From positions 62,001 through 126,000 of the forward strand of contig JAAQTN010000002.1 of the NCBI GenBank assembly GCA_011742915.1: a stretch of 64,000 nucleotides of DNA. Reading direction: 5' to 3'. Under the pieces are notes generated by a model. It ran no database searches and was not told where the DNA came from. It worked only from the letters and a program-made list of their open reading frames with translations. The stretch is from Billgrantia desiderata (GTDB lineage: Bacteria; Pseudomonadota; Gammaproteobacteria; Pseudomonadales; Halomonadaceae). Of this stretch, positions 38,280 through 46,918 are shown piece after piece. The translations under genes and the position numbers were made by a program. Within the stretch, counting starts at the first letter, position 1; each line of letters opens with the position of its first letter.

Positions 38280-39947
38280 ATGCCTTCTACCCGCGTCACC
38301 ATTCGCCCCCGCCGCCGCTGCCCGCTTCACTTCCTGCCACTGGGGGGCTGTGGTGAGATCGGCATGAACATGACGCTTTACGGGTACGAGGATGCATGGA
38401 TAGCGGTCGATTGCGGCATGATGATCCGTCAGGATCTGCCCGACTCACCGTTGCAGGTTCCCAGCCTGGAAACGCCCGAGGCCCTTGGCATTCGCCCTCA
38501 GGCGCTGCTCATCACCCACGGTCATGAAGACCACATCGGTGCCGTCGCCTGGCTGTGGCCCAAATGGCAATGCCCGATTCATGCCACCCCGTTGGCGGCC
38601 GGCCTGCTACGCACCAAATTCCATGAGCGCGGCCTGGCCATCGATGCCATTCAGGTAATCGAGCCGGGCGAGGCCCTGGAAAGCGGCCCATTCACCCTGC
38701 GCTATCTGCCCTTGACCCACTCGATACCGGAGAGCTGTGCGCTGCTGATCGTCGCCGGCGACTACCGGGTGCTGCATACCGGCGATTGGAAACTCGACCC
38801 CGAGCCGCTCATCGGCCCGCCAATCAAAGGAGCGACCTTTCGCGCCCTGGCGCCGCTCGACCTGCTGGTGGGCGACTCGACCAATGCCCCCATGCCGGGC
38901 CACTCGCGTAGCGAAGGCGAGGTCGCCAGAGCCCTGGAGCAGCGCCTGGCCCAGTGCACGGGACGGGTCGTGGTGACCTGCTTTGCCAGCAACCTGGCTC
39001 GCGTGCTGGCCGTGGCCAGAGCCGCCGAGCGCTGTGGGCGCCGGGTGAGTCTGATGGGTCGCGCCATGGAGCGCATGGTAGCCGTGGCCCGGGGGCTGGG
39101 TTATCTGGAAGACATGCCGGCGCTGGTTCCGGTCAGCGATCTGGGTTATCTGCCAGCCGAAGAGGTTCTGGTGATCGCCACCGGCAGCCAGGGAGAACCG
39201 CGAGCGGCATTGAGCCGCCTCGCCCACGGCCGGCACCACAGCTTCGAGCTGATGGCAGGCGACACCGTGCTGTTCTCGGCCAAGGCGATTCCCGGCAACG
39301 AGTATCAGATCGAGCGCCTCAAACACGCACTCAAACGTCTCGACGTGACGATCTGGGACGAATTCAACCATCCGGAACTGCACGCCTCCGGCCACCCGGC
39401 CCAAGACGAGCTGCGTACCTTCTACGGTTGGGTAAGGCCGCATCATCTGCTGCCGGTGCACGGCGAACGTCGTCACCAGCAGGCCCATCAGGAGCTGGCG
39501 CACTCGATGGGCATCCAGGCGCCCCTCTTGCCGGTCAATGGCGATCTGATCCGGCTGGATGCGGAGGGCTTGCACGTCGACTCCCGCCATCCGCAAAGCC
39601 CCTGCATCGTCAGCCAGAACGCCGTCGCTCCCCTGCCCGGTCTCGCCGCGGAACAGGGTTCCTCGCGCCACGGCATCCTCTATCTGGCGCTTTCCGTGGC
39701 CTACACGGGCACGGGCTGGACCCGCATTGGCAGGCTGATGATGGATGCCCACCGCGTCAGTGCCATGGACGAGGACAGTTTCACCGAATGGCTGGACGAA
39801 AGGCTGGAAGAGATCGATGTGTCGACGCTGGCCGAACTACGCTCAGCCCTGCAGCCGCAGATCACCTATTGGCTGGGCCAACATCTGCGTCAGTTACCCG
39901 ACATTCATCTCCAGCTCTTGGCCGTAGAGGCACCGGCCTTTCGCTGA
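38280..39947 (+). CDS. ribonuclease J (metallo-beta-lactamase/beta-CASP)
   Basis: A 555-residue MBL-fold nuclease. The metal site is LLITHGHEDHIGAVAWL near residue 75, with further His in PLTHSIPESCALLI near 140 and HTGDWKLD near 160. The beta-CASP segment has VVTCFASNLARV, IATGSQGEPRAAL and FSAKAIPGNE, and VRPHHLLPVHGE near 385 supplies the last metal-site histidine. The C-terminal domain is short. RNase J does 5'-3' exonucleolytic and endonucleolytic RNA decay in Firmicutes and many other bacteria, and is uncommon in gammaproteobacteria that rely on RNase E. The ATG at 38280 is chosen over a TTG two codons earlier. Confidence 0.88.
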   Translation: MPSTRVTIRPRRRCPLHFLPLGGCGEIGMNMTLYGYEDAWIAVDCGMMIRQDLPDSPLQVPSLETPEALGIRPQALLITHGHEDHIGAVAWLWPKWQCPIHATPLAAGLLRTKFHERGLAIDAIQVIEPGEALESGPFTLRYLPLTHSIPESCALLIVAGDYRVLHTGDWKLDPEPLIGPPIKGATFRALAPLDLLVGDSTNAPMPGHSRSEGEVARALEQRLAQCTGRVVVTCFASNLARVLAVARAAERCGRRVSLMGRAMERMVAVARGLGYLEDMPALVPVSDLGYLPAEEVLVIATGSQGEPRAALSRLAHGRHHSFELMAGDTVLFSAKAIPGNEYQIERLKHALKRLDVTIWDEFNHPELHASGHPAQDELRTFYGWVRPHHLLPVHGERRHQQAHQELAHSMGIQAPLLPVNGDLIRLDAEGLHVDSRHPQSPCIVSQNAVAPLPGLAAEQGSSRHGILYLALSVAYTGTGWTRIGRLMMDAHRVSAMDEDSFTEWLDERLEEIDVSTLAELRSALQPQITYWLGQHLRQLPDIHLQLLAVEAPAFR

Positions 39948-40003
39948 CGACTGGCATTGACCGCTGCATGATGCCGAAGAGATTGGCTTGAAGTATCGCG
40001 CAG

Positions 40004-40040
40004 CGGAAGGGAGCCAAGGCCCCCGCCTTGCCCCCTTCCG
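40004..40040. other. long hairpin in the convergent rnj / H-NS-like intergenic region
   Basis: CGGAAGGG (40004-40011) pairs with CCCTTCCG (40033-40040), with a CAAGGC/GCCTTG inner stem. It has no T-run on either side, so termination is uncertain. Confidence 0.5.
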
Positions 40041-40075
40041 AAGTACTGCAAGCAGACGATTCGTTCCCTGCCGGG

Positions 40076-40366
40076 TCACGAACCGCTGGCATTCTTGGGT
40101 GGCCGACCGCGCCGACGGCGTGGCTGTTCACCCACGAGATCTTCCACGGAGAGACCAGCATCGTTCATGGCCTCACGGATCTCAGCCAGTTTTCTTTCCT
40201 TGTCCGCTTCTTCCTGTTTGCGGAGCTTCTCTTCCTCATTTTTCTGTTCGATGACCTCGCCGATAACATCGGAGAGCTTGTGCAGCTGCTCCATGCTCAA
40301 CTGGCGAGCCGCGGCCCGAGCCACGTTCTTGTTACGGGCGATGCGCTCCAGGGTTTCGCTGGACAT
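40076..40366 (-). CDS. short H-NS-like protein with AT-hook-like tail
   Basis: A 96-residue protein. Residues 1-~75 resemble the H-NS oligomerisation domain in register: LERIARNKNVARAAARQLSMEQLHKL, a charged coiled-coil of Glu/Lys/Arg, and REAMNDAGLSVEDLV matching REMLIADGIDPNELL of E. coli H-NS. The usual C-terminal DNA-binding block (WTGQGRTP) is absent. Instead the protein ends RRRRGRPPKNASGS, an AT-hook-like RGRPPK. Downstream sequence in other frames shows no hidden H-NS C-terminus, so a frameshift is unlikely. GGAGGAGG precedes the ATG. It may be a compact nucleoid-associated silencer or an H-NS modulator. Confidence 0.82.
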   Translation of the reverse strand: MSSETLERIARNKNVARAAARQLSMEQLHKLSDVIGEVIEQKNEEEKLRKQEEADKERKLAEIREAMNDAGLSVEDLVGEQPRRRRGRPPKNASGS

Positions 40367-40519
40367 TGGCCTCCTCCATGCAAGAAAACGACGAGTCAGC
40401 CGTAAAGGCCCACTCGTCGAAAGTATATGCCGATTTGCCATTTTGGCAAGAAAAGGCCCAACCAACGATGCACGGAATAGCGTCAAAGAGTCCCGGCTTA
40501 TGTCGGCATCTTCCCTCTC

Positions 40520-41533
40520 TTATCCCCCCGTCATGTTCATGAAGCGAACGATCTGAACATCGCCATCGGTGGTGAAATGGTGGCGCTCGGGCTTGAGAGG
40601 AAGTGCCTTGACGATGGCATGCTTGAGGGCATCGAGATCCCCCGGGTGCTGGCGAAGTACGGCACGCAGATCGACAGAATGCTCGTTGCCAAGGCAGAGC
40701 AGAAGCCGCCCTTCCGCCGTCACACGAACCCGATTGCAGCTGGAGCAGAAGTTGTGGCTATGAGGGGAAATGAAGCCGATACGGCTGTCGCTGTCGCTCA
40801 TGCGGAAGTAACGCGAAGGGCCCAGCGTCGACTCGGTGGTCGGAATCAGCTCGTGACGCTGCTCTATCGCCGCCTTCACCTCATCACTGGAGCAAAAGGT
40901 CTCGGCCCGCGAATGGTCGGAGACGTCTCCGAGAGGCATCTCCTCGATGAAGCTCAAGTCGACTCGCTGGGCGCGGGCGAACTCGACGAGATCGAGCACT
41001 TCGTCGTCGTTGCGCCCCTTCAGAATCACGGCATTGAGCTTGATGCGCGTAAAGCCCGCTTCGCGCGCGGCGTGCAAGCCCTCCAGCACGCGAGACAAAT
41101 CGCCGGTACGGGTCAGCTTGCGAAAGCGCTCGGGATCCAGGGTATCGAGGCTGATGTTGAGCCTGCCCAGCCCCGCTTCACGCAGGCGGCGCGCATGTTT
41201 GACCAGCCCTGCCCCATTGGTGGTCATGGCCAGATCGCGCAGCCCAGGCAACGCACTCGTTGCCTCGATGAGCTGATCGATGCCGCGCCGCACCAGGGGT
41301 TCGCCGCCGGTCAGCCGAATCTTCTCGACCCCCATCTCGACGAATGCCCGCGCCACCAGACTCAACTCTTCCAGCGTCAATATCTGCGCCCGAGGAAGGA
41401 ACGTCATCTCCTCACTCATGCAGTAGACGCAGCGGAAATCGCAGCGATCCGTCACGGAGATTCGCACGTAGCGAACACGCCTGCCGAAGTCGTCGATCAA
41501 CTCGGCAGGCAATGTCTCAGGGGATTTCGTCAT
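40520..41533 (-). CDS. moaA: GTP 3',8-cyclase MoaA
   Basis: Radical-SAM enzyme making 3',8-cH2GTP, the first molybdopterin precursor; 337 residues. The SAM cluster motif is [15 protein letters not shown] near residue 25, [10 protein letters not shown] lies near 80, and the second C-terminal cluster appears in [21 protein letters not shown] near 265. The C-terminus ends MNMTGG with the conserved Gly-Gly needed by MoaC-coupled catalysis. It overlaps moaE by 17 bp and is the last gene of the moa/mob run. GGGAGAG precedes its start. Confidence 0.97.
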   Translation of the reverse strand: MTKSPETLPAELIDDFGRRVRYVRISVTDRCDFRCVYCMSEEMTFLPRAQILTLEELSLVARAFVEMGVEKIRLTGGEPLVRRGIDQLIEATSALPGLRDLAMTTNGAGLVKHARRLREAGLGRLNISLDTLDPERFRKLTRTGDLSRVLEGLHAAREAGFTRIKLNAVILKGRNDDEVLDLVEFARAQRVDLSFIEEMPLGDVSDHSRAETFCSSDEVKAAIEQRHELIPTTESTLGPSRYFRMSDSDSRIGFISPHSHNFCSSCNRVRVTAEGRLLLCLGNEHSVDLRAVLRQHPGDLDALKHAIVKALPLKPERHHFTTDGDVQIVRFMNMTGG

Positions 41534-41984
41534 TCTCGCTCTCCCAGCGGCTGGCATCACGGTAATCCGACTCACGCTCGGCAACCCAGTAGTCACCCGT
41601 GATGCTGTGTTCCTTTTTCCAGAAAGGGGCTCGGGTCTTGAGATAGTCCATGATGAAGTCGCAGGCTTCGAAAGCGGCACGTCGATGTGCACTGGCGACC
41701 ACCACCAGTACGATAGGGTCTCCCGGCGTCAGTCGTCCAACCCGGTGGATGACCCGCACCCCCTGCAGCGGCCAGCGAGCTTCGGCCTGCGTCACGATCT
41801 CGCCCAGCGCCGCCTCGGTCATGCCTGGATAATGCTCGAGCGTCAGTGCCGTGACATCGGGCCGCTCGTTGAAGTCGCGCACCAGTCCGGTGAAGCTCAC
41901 CACGGCGCCGATGTCGGAGCGTCCTGCAAGCAGCTGCTGCTGTTCATCGCCCGCATCGAAAGGCGCGTCCTGAACCCGAATCAT
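41517..41984 (-). CDS. moaE: molybdopterin synthase catalytic subunit MoaE
   Basis: A 155-residue large subunit that transfers sulfur from MoaD thiocarboxylate to cPMP. Characteristic blocks are [14 protein letters not shown] near 27, [12 protein letters not shown] near 48, [48 protein letters not shown] near 75-125, and the catalytic lysines in FWKKE. It starts 4 bp downstream of the moaC-moaD fusion gene, fitting stoichiometric expression of MoaD and MoaE. Confidence 0.96.
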   Translation of the reverse strand: MIRVQDAPFDAGDEQQQLLAGRSDIGAVVSFTGLVRDFNERPDVTALTLEHYPGMTEAALGEIVTQAEARWPLQGVRVIHRVGRLTPGDPIVLVVVASAHRRAAFEACDFIMDYLKTRAPFWKKEHSITGDYWVAERESDYRDASRWESENDEIP

Positions 41985-41988
41985 CGCC

Positions 41989-42798
41989 TCAGCCTCCCGT
42001 CACCGGCGGAAAGAACGCCACTTCATCGTCGTTGGTGATGGGAGTCGCGTCCAGCGCCATGACCTGATTGACCGCACACAGCACACGTCCTTCGCTGAGA
42101 CGGGCAAAGCGGGAGTCGCGCTTCACCAGCGCGCTCTTCAGGCCGCCAACGTCGGTACTCGGCAGGCTATCCAGCGGCAGGGTGACATCGCTGATGCCCA
42201 GTCGCTCACGCAGTTCGGCCAGGAATTTAACCCGCACACAGGGCGAGTCGATGTCGCAGCGGCTGCCCACCGAGACCTGCCCGGCTGCACCCTCGCCCGT
42301 TACGATGGGAGCCGTTGCCGGTGCCACCTGGCGGCGGTAGTCGCCCGACTTGCCGCCCTGTTTGGCATCCAGGTGGATGGCGCCGATCTCCATGTCCTTA
42401 TCGACCGCCTTGCACATGTCGTAGAGCGTCAGACAGGCCACCGAGACGGCCGTCAGCGCCTCCATTTCCACACCGGTGCGACCATTGAGCCGACAGGTGG
42501 CGACGACCTCGACGCGGCTGTTCTGCTCGTCCAGGTGAAAATCCACCGACACCTTGGAGAGCGGCAAGGCGTGGCAGAGCGGGATCAGCTCGTGGGTGCG
42601 CTTGGCCGCCTGAATGCCGGCGATACGCGCCGTGGCCAATACGTCCCCTTTGGGCAGCCCACCCTCGCTCAGCAGCGCCAGGGTCTCGGGCTTCATCTGG
42701 ATATGACCTGAAGCGGTCGCCTCACGGCGGCTTTCCGGTTTGTCGGCAACGTCGACCATATGGGCCTCGCCGCGCGTATTGAGATGGGTCAGACTCAT
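41989..42798 (-). CDS. moaC: MoaC-MoaD fusion protein
   Basis: A 269-residue single frame joining two normally separate proteins. Residues 1-~157 are MoaC (cyclic pyranopterin monophosphate synthase), with [15 protein letters not shown] near 65, [28 protein letters not shown] near 107-134, and the GGKSGDYRR end. After a ~28-residue linker, residues ~187-269 are Moa[16 protein letters not shown] start, beta-grasp pattern, and a C-terminal FFPPVTGG whose Gly-Gly is adenylated and thiocarboxylated. There is no stand-alone moaD in the cluster. A free C-terminal GG is preserved, so both activities may be intact. The ATG at 42798 has GAGG 9 nt upstream. Confidence 0.92.
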   Translation of the reverse strand: MSLTHLNTRGEAHMVDVADKPESRREATASGHIQMKPETLALLSEGGLPKGDVLATARIAGIQAAKRTHELIPLCHALPLSKVSVDFHLDEQNSRVEVVATCRLNGRTGVEMEALTAVSVACLTLYDMCKAVDKDMEIGAIHLDAKQGGKSGDYRRQVAPATAPIVTGEGAAGQVSVGSRCDIDSPCVRVKFLAELRERLGISDVTLPLDSLPSTDVGGLKSALVKRDSRFARLSEGRVLCAVNQVMALDATPITNDDEVAFFPPVTGG

Positions 42799-42843
42799 GG
42801 GTTGCAGCCTCGGGATCAATTGTCTGGTCAAGTTAAGCGGTCG

Positions 42844-43425
42844 TCAGCGAGCGATATCGCGAGGCACGCACTCGGCCGGCCAGCGTGCCGGCCAGGCCGC
42901 CACCCAGGCGGCAATGGCATTCAGGTCGTCGAGGTCGAGCCATTCGACCCCCGGCGGAACCTCCACTCGGGGCTGGCTCGCCACGGCCTTTATCCATGGG
43001 TCTTCGGCCACTCGCAGCGTCTTGCCGACGGCCTCGCGGTAGAGCTCGAGCTTCGGCAAGGGCCAGGCCTTGAAGCCTTCCACCAGCACCAGATCGGGCT
43101 GCTGGCTGCGCACGACGTCGATCAGCTGCGCAAGATCGGCCTCCCGATTGTCGGGCGTTTCCATCATCATGGCCCACCTGGCCCGTGACGCAACCAGCAT
43201 CGGGGCCGCGCCCGCCTGGCGCAGGCGATGGCTGTCCTTGCCCGGCTGGTCGACATCGAATTCATGATGCGCATGCTTGATCACGGCGGTACGCACGCCA
43301 AGCGCCGCGAGGCGCGGCAGCAACGCTTCCAGCAAAGTGGTCTTGCCGGTGCCGCTCCAGGCGGCGATACCCAGCAGCGGCAGTTCATCGTCGAAGCCAA
43401 GCGCGGCTGGCTGCGTTTGGGACAT
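42844..43425 (-). CDS. mobB: molybdopterin-guanine dinucleotide biosynthesis adaptor MobB
   Basis: A 193-residue P-loop protein that assists MobA. The Walker A is GIAAWSGTGKTTLLEALLP near residue 20. The VIKHAHHEFDVDQPGKDSHRLRQAGA block typical of MobB lies near 50, and VLVEGFKAWPLPKLELYR lies near 115. The start at 43425 has GGAGAG at about 10 nt; an in-frame TTG at 43434 overlaps the mobA stop. It is tightly coupled to mobA. Confidence 0.94.
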   Translation of the reverse strand: MSQTQPAALGFDDELPLLGIAAWSGTGKTTLLEALLPRLAALGVRTAVIKHAHHEFDVDQPGKDSHRLRQAGAAPMLVASRARWAMMMETPDNREADLAQLIDVVRSQQPDLVLVEGFKAWPLPKLELYREAVGKTLRVAEDPWIKAVASQPRVEVPPGVEWLDLDDLNAIAAWVAAWPARWPAECVPRDIAR

Positions 43426-43430
43426 CAGGG

Positions 43431-44054
43431 TCAACTCTCCTCGTTCGGGCGCATCTCCAGGCGCCGCTTGTCATCTTCGCTGTTCAGGTTGATGAAGGCG
43501 TCCGGACAGTCACTGAAATCGATGGCGGTCCAGGCGTGGCGCTCGACCCAGCGACCGACCTTGCGCTCTCCTGCCTGCAGAGCAGCGTGCAGGTCCTCGG
43601 CCAGCGAGCGCTCGAGCAGCATGACCACGGGGTGCAGCCGCTCGCCGTCATGGGCCACGGCGACTCGATGATCGCCGATCCCGGCGACCATTCTCGCCAC
43701 CAGATCGTCCGGCAGAGCCGGCGTGTCGCAGGGTACCACCAGCACCCAGGGCGTATCGGCAGCGAGCAGGCCGCTGTAGATACCCATCAGCGGCCCCTGG
43801 AAGCCCCCCTGGGCATCGGGCACCACCCGCCCGGCCAACTGGCGATAGTCGTCCAGGTGACGGTTGGCACTGATCTGCACTTCGGCCACCCTACCGGCGA
43901 ATCGCGCCTGCACGTGGCTTACCAGCGCGGCGCCGCGAAACGGCTCGAGCCCCTTGTCTCGCCCTCCCATCCGCCGACCCTCACCGCCGGCCAGGATCAG
44001 GCCTGTCACGTCGGTGAGCGGGTTGGGTATCGCGTTTTCTGATCGATCGGTCAT
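43431..44054 (-). CDS. mobA: molybdenum cofactor guanylyltransferase MobA
   Basis: Transfers GMP to molybdopterin to form MGD; 207 residues. The nucleotidyltransferase signature GLILAGGEGRRMGGRDKGLEPF lies near residue 18, with VPDAQGGFQGPLMGIYSGL near 75 and VVPCDTPALPDDLV near 105 (metal-binding Asp). It is the first gene of the mobA-mobB-moaCD-moaE-moaA run, so the cluster appears to serve MGD-containing enzymes such as DMSO-reductase-family proteins. Confidence 0.95.
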   Translation of the reverse strand: MTDRSENAIPNPLTDVTGLILAGGEGRRMGGRDKGLEPFRGAALVSHVQARFAGRVAEVQISANRHLDDYRQLAGRVVPDAQGGFQGPLMGIYSGLLAADTPWVLVVPCDTPALPDDLVARMVAGIGDHRVAVAHDGERLHPVVMLLERSLAEDLHAALQAGERKVGRWVERHAWTAIDFSDCPDAFINLNSEDDKRRLEMRPNEES

Positions 44055-44193
44055 ACCCCATCATGCCTCAGCCCGCGCGCCGCTTCCACGACGCTGAGCC
44101 AAACCCGGACAATGCAATGATCAAGGTCATCTTATCCAAGGCGCAGCTAACGGGTATCATGTGTCAAACAAATCGAACGTTCTGGACCTGACA

Positions 44194-44775
44194 ATGGAAG
44201 GATTTGATGTAGGGACACGTCTGCGCGAGTTGCGCAAGGCACGCAAGCTGTCCCAGCGTGAACTGGCCAAGCGAGCCGGTGTCACCAACAGCACCATCTC
44301 GCTGATCGAGCAGAACAGCGTCAGCCCGTCGGTGAGCTCGCTGAAGAAGATTCTCGATGCGCTGCCGGTGTCGATCAGCGCGTTCTTCGCCGGCGACGAA
44401 CCCTCCCCGCCGCGGGCCTTCTACCCCGCCGAGGATCTCACCGAGATCGGCGACGGCCATCTTTCATGGCGGCTGGTGGCGGCGCGTCGGCCGGATCGCA
44501 GCATGTCGATCATTCATGAGCGCTACCCGCCCGGAGCGGATACCGGTGCCGACATGCTCGAGCACGACGGCGAGGAGGGCGGCGTGGTGGTGGCCGGCGA
44601 GATAGAACTCACCGTAGCCGGCGAGGCTCGCCTGCTGCGCGCAGGCGATGCCTACTACTTCGACTCGCGCCTGCCCCACCGCTTCCGCAACGTCGGCGAG
44701 GAAGAGTGCGTGATCGTCAGCGCCAACTCCCCGCCGACCTTTTCCGAGGGCGGCAAGGAGCTGCACCATACCTGA
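44194..44775 (+). CDS. XRE-cupin transcriptional regulator (PuuR-like)
   Basis: A 193-residue two-domain regulator. The XRE helix-turn-helix has GTRLRELRKARKLSQRELAKRAGVTNSTISLIEQ at residues ~6-39. A C-terminal cupin has MLEHDGEEGGVVVAGEIELTVAGEARLLRAGDAYYFDSRLPHRFRNVG. This architecture is shared with PuuR and similar regulators of putrescine and amine use. The start at 44194 gives the family N-terminus; a GTG at 44161 is an alternative. It is convergent with uraA, 3 bp apart. The target is not evident; no polyamine genes lie beside it. Confidence 0.85.
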   Translation: MEGFDVGTRLRELRKARKLSQRELAKRAGVTNSTISLIEQNSVSPSVSSLKKILDALPVSISAFFAGDEPSPPRAFYPAEDLTEIGDGHLSWRLVAARRPDRSMSIIHERYPPGADTGADMLEHDGEEGGVVVAGEIELTVAGEARLLRAGDAYYFDSRLPHRFRNVGEEECVIVSANSPPTFSEGGKELHHT

Positions 44776-44778
44776 GGA

Positions 44779-46020
44779 TCACTCGTCGTCGGCGGTGGGC
44801 AACACCCAGTTGAGGACGATGCCCACCAGCGCGGCCAGGCTCACGCCCTGCAGGGTGAACTGACCGCCCCCGAACTGCATGCCGCCGATACCGAACACCA
44901 GAATCAACGACACCACCACCAGGTTGCGCGGCGCGGTAAGGGAATGCCCGGCGCGCACCAGGGTGTTCATGCCGACCACGGCAATGGAGCCGAACAGCAG
45001 GGTCATGATGCCGCCCATCACCGGGCCGGGGATGGTCTGCAGCAGTGCGCCCAGCTTGGCCACGAAAGCCAGACCGATGGCGATACAGGCAGCTACCACC
45101 ATGATCTTGGGGTTGAAGGCACGAGTCAGAGTCACCGCGCCGGTCACTTCGGAATAGGTGGTGTTGGGCGGACCGCCGAACAGCGCCGCGGTGGTGGTCG
45201 CCAGACCGTCACCCAGCAAGGTACGGTGCAGACCGGGTTTCTCCAGGTAGTTCTTGCGCGTGACCGAGCCGATGGCCACCATGTCGCCGATATGCTCCAC
45301 CGCAGGCGCAATGGCCACGGGAATCATGAACAGGATTGCCGCCCAGTGGAAGCTCGGCGCCGTGAACGACGGCATGGCCAGCCAGGCTGCTTCCCGCACC
45401 GGCGTGAAGTCGACCACCCCCATCAACAGAGCCATGACGTAGCCGGTGACGATACCGCCCATGATCGGCACCAGCCGCAGCAGGCCGCGGCCGAATACGG
45501 CCAGCACCAGGGTCACCAGCAGGCTCGCCATCGACAGCACGATGGCCGCCCCGTAGCCGATATGATCGCTGGTCTCGCCGGTGGCCATGCTGACTGCCAC
45601 CGGCGCCAGGGCCAGGCCGATCACCATGATCACCGGCCCCACTACCACCGGCGGCAGCAGGCGATGCAGCCAGGCCGTGCCCTTCAGGCGTACCGCCTGC
45701 GAAATCGCCACGTAGACCAGGCCCGCCGCCATCAGCCCGCCCATGGTGGCCGGCACGCCGAAATTGACCACCGAGCCCTGGATCGGGGCGATGAAGGCGA
45801 ACGATGATGCCAGGAAGACCGGCACGGTCACCTTGGTCACGCCGTGGAACACCAGGGTACCCACGCCGGCGGTGAACAGCGCCACACTGGGGTCGAGTCC
45901 GGTCAAGAGCGGCACCAGCACCAGCGCGCCGAAAGCGACGAAGAGCATCTGTGCCCCGGTCAGCAGCACCCTGGGCAGGGATTCGGCAGGCGCCTGCGCA
46001 GCCGCCACATGTTCGTTCAT
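44779..46020 (-). CDS. uraA: uracil permease (NCS2/UraA family)
   Basis: A 413-residue inner-membrane H+/uracil symporter. About fourteen hydrophobic segments carry UraA-type motifs: QMLFVAFGALVLVPLLTGLDP near the N-terminus, the substrate loop with VEHIGDMVAIGSVTRKNYLEKPGLHRTLLGDGLATTTAALFGGPPNTTYSE near 235-290 (the key Glu follows AP in PAVEHIGD), and GPVMGGIMTLLFGSIAVVGMNTLV near 335. It lies directly downstream of upp, so uptake and phosphoribosylation of uracil are genetically paired. AAGGAA precedes the ATG. Confidence 0.95.
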   Translation of the reverse strand: MNEHVAAAQAPAESLPRVLLTGAQMLFVAFGALVLVPLLTGLDPSVALFTAGVGTLVFHGVTKVTVPVFLASSFAFIAPIQGSVVNFGVPATMGGLMAAGLVYVAISQAVRLKGTAWLHRLLPPVVVGPVIMVIGLALAPVAVSMATGETSDHIGYGAAIVLSMASLLVTLVLAVFGRGLLRLVPIMGGIVTGYVMALLMGVVDFTPVREAAWLAMPSFTAPSFHWAAILFMIPVAIAPAVEHIGDMVAIGSVTRKNYLEKPGLHRTLLGDGLATTTAALFGGPPNTTYSEVTGAVTLTRAFNPKIMVVAACIAIGLAFVAKLGALLQTIPGPVMGGIMTLLFGSIAVVGMNTLVRAGHSLTAPRNLVVVSLILVFGIGGMQFGGGQFTLQGVSLAALVGIVLNWVLPTADDE

Positions 46021-46072
46021 GGGGTGTTTTCCTTCTTTTGTCGTGTCGTTGAGTCGAAGGCGTCCTGCCCAG

Positions 46073-46103
46073 AAAAACGCCCCTGGATCGGGATCTCAGG
46101 GGC
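46073..46103 (-). terminator. terminator/attenuator between upp and uraA
   Basis: Stem GCCCCTG (46079-46085) / CAGGGGC (46097-46103) with a GATC/GATC inner pair. On the minus strand it is followed by G and five T (46073-46077). It lies 61 bp past upp and 53 bp before uraA, so it would limit read-through into uraA. Confidence 0.8.
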
Positions 46104-46164
46104 AGCATCTTGCGTTTTTTTGCCGATGAACCTCGACGAGCGCAGGCAGGTTGATGGCAAAAAA

Positions 46165-46794
46165 TTATCGGGTGCCGAAGATCTTGTCCCCTGCGTCGCC
46201 GAGACCCGGCACGATATAGCCGTTCTCGTCGAGATGATCATCCACCGCAGCGGTGTAGATCTCTATGTCGGGATAGGCGTCCTGCACCCGTTTGATCCCT
46301 TCGGGAGCCGCCACCAGCACGATGACCTTCATCTGCTGGCAGCCGCGGTCCCTCAGCATGTCCAGCGTTGCCACCATGGTGCCGCCGGTCGCCAGCATAG
46401 GGTCGATGACGATAGCCATGCGCTCGTCGAGGTCATTGGCAAACTTGGCGAAGTACGGTACCGGCTCCAGCGTCTCTTCATCGCGATACAGCCCCACCAC
46501 GCTGATCCGGGCGCTGGGGATCAGGTCGGTCACGCCATCCAGCATTCCCAGCCCGGCCCGCAGAATCGGTACGATGGTCACCTTCTTGCCCTTCAGCAGC
46601 TTCACCGGAATCGGCTTGCCGCTCCAGCCGTCGATGTCCTGCTCTTCCAGCTCGAGATCCTGGGTCGCCTCATAGGTCAGCAGCTTGGCCAGCTCGCCGG
46701 CCAGCTCGCGAAAGCTCTTGGTGCTGATGCCGGCTTCGCGCATCAGACCGAGCTTGTGCTGGACCAGCGGATGTTGGATGGCGTGGACGCTCAT
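46165..46794 (-). CDS. upp: uracil phosphoribosyltransferase
   Basis: A 209-residue UPRTase converting uracil and PRPP to UMP. Visible sites: [14 protein letters not shown] near residue 75, [20 protein letters not shown] near 95, the PRPP loop [21 protein letters not shown] near 128, and the uracil-binding end [17 protein letters not shown]. The length equals E. coli Upp. AAGGGG precedes the ATG at 46794. It is transcribed with uraA downstream. Confidence 0.97.
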   Translation of the reverse strand: MSVHAIQHPLVQHKLGLMREAGISTKSFRELAGELAKLLTYEATQDLELEEQDIDGWSGKPIPVKLLKGKKVTIVPILRAGLGMLDGVTDLIPSARISVVGLYRDEETLEPVPYFAKFANDLDERMAIVIDPMLATGGTMVATLDMLRDRGCQQMKVIVLVAAPEGIKRVQDAYPDIEIYTAAVDDHLDENGYIVPGLGDAGDKIFGTR

Positions 46795-46883
46795 GACGGA
46801 CCCCTTGGCGTGGTGTGGAAGTGGCGACCTTCGTCGCATGGACGAGTCGCGCGCATTTTACTCTCATCCTGCCGAGAGTTTAA

Positions 46884-46918
46884 GGCAGAGCCTGCCGGCC
46901 GGCTTTCAGGGCTCTGCC
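46884..46918 (-). terminator. hairpin overlapping the ung stop
   Basis: GGCAGAGCC (46884-46892) pairs with GGCTCTGCC (46910-46918), with a GCCGGC-rich inner segment. Minus-strand read-out is followed by TTAAAC. The ung stop codon lies inside the hairpin. Confidence 0.5.

Noticed and set aside
39948-40075. A missing H-NS DNA-binding domain hidden by frameshift downstream of the H-NS-like gene
   Set aside because: No frame of the downstream sequence encodes the WTGQGRTP-type motif.
41989-42798. MoaC-MoaD fusion as a frameshift or assembly artefact
   Set aside because: The linker is continuous, in frame and without stop codons, and no internal start with a ribosome site was seen ahead of the MoaD part; kept as a real fusion.
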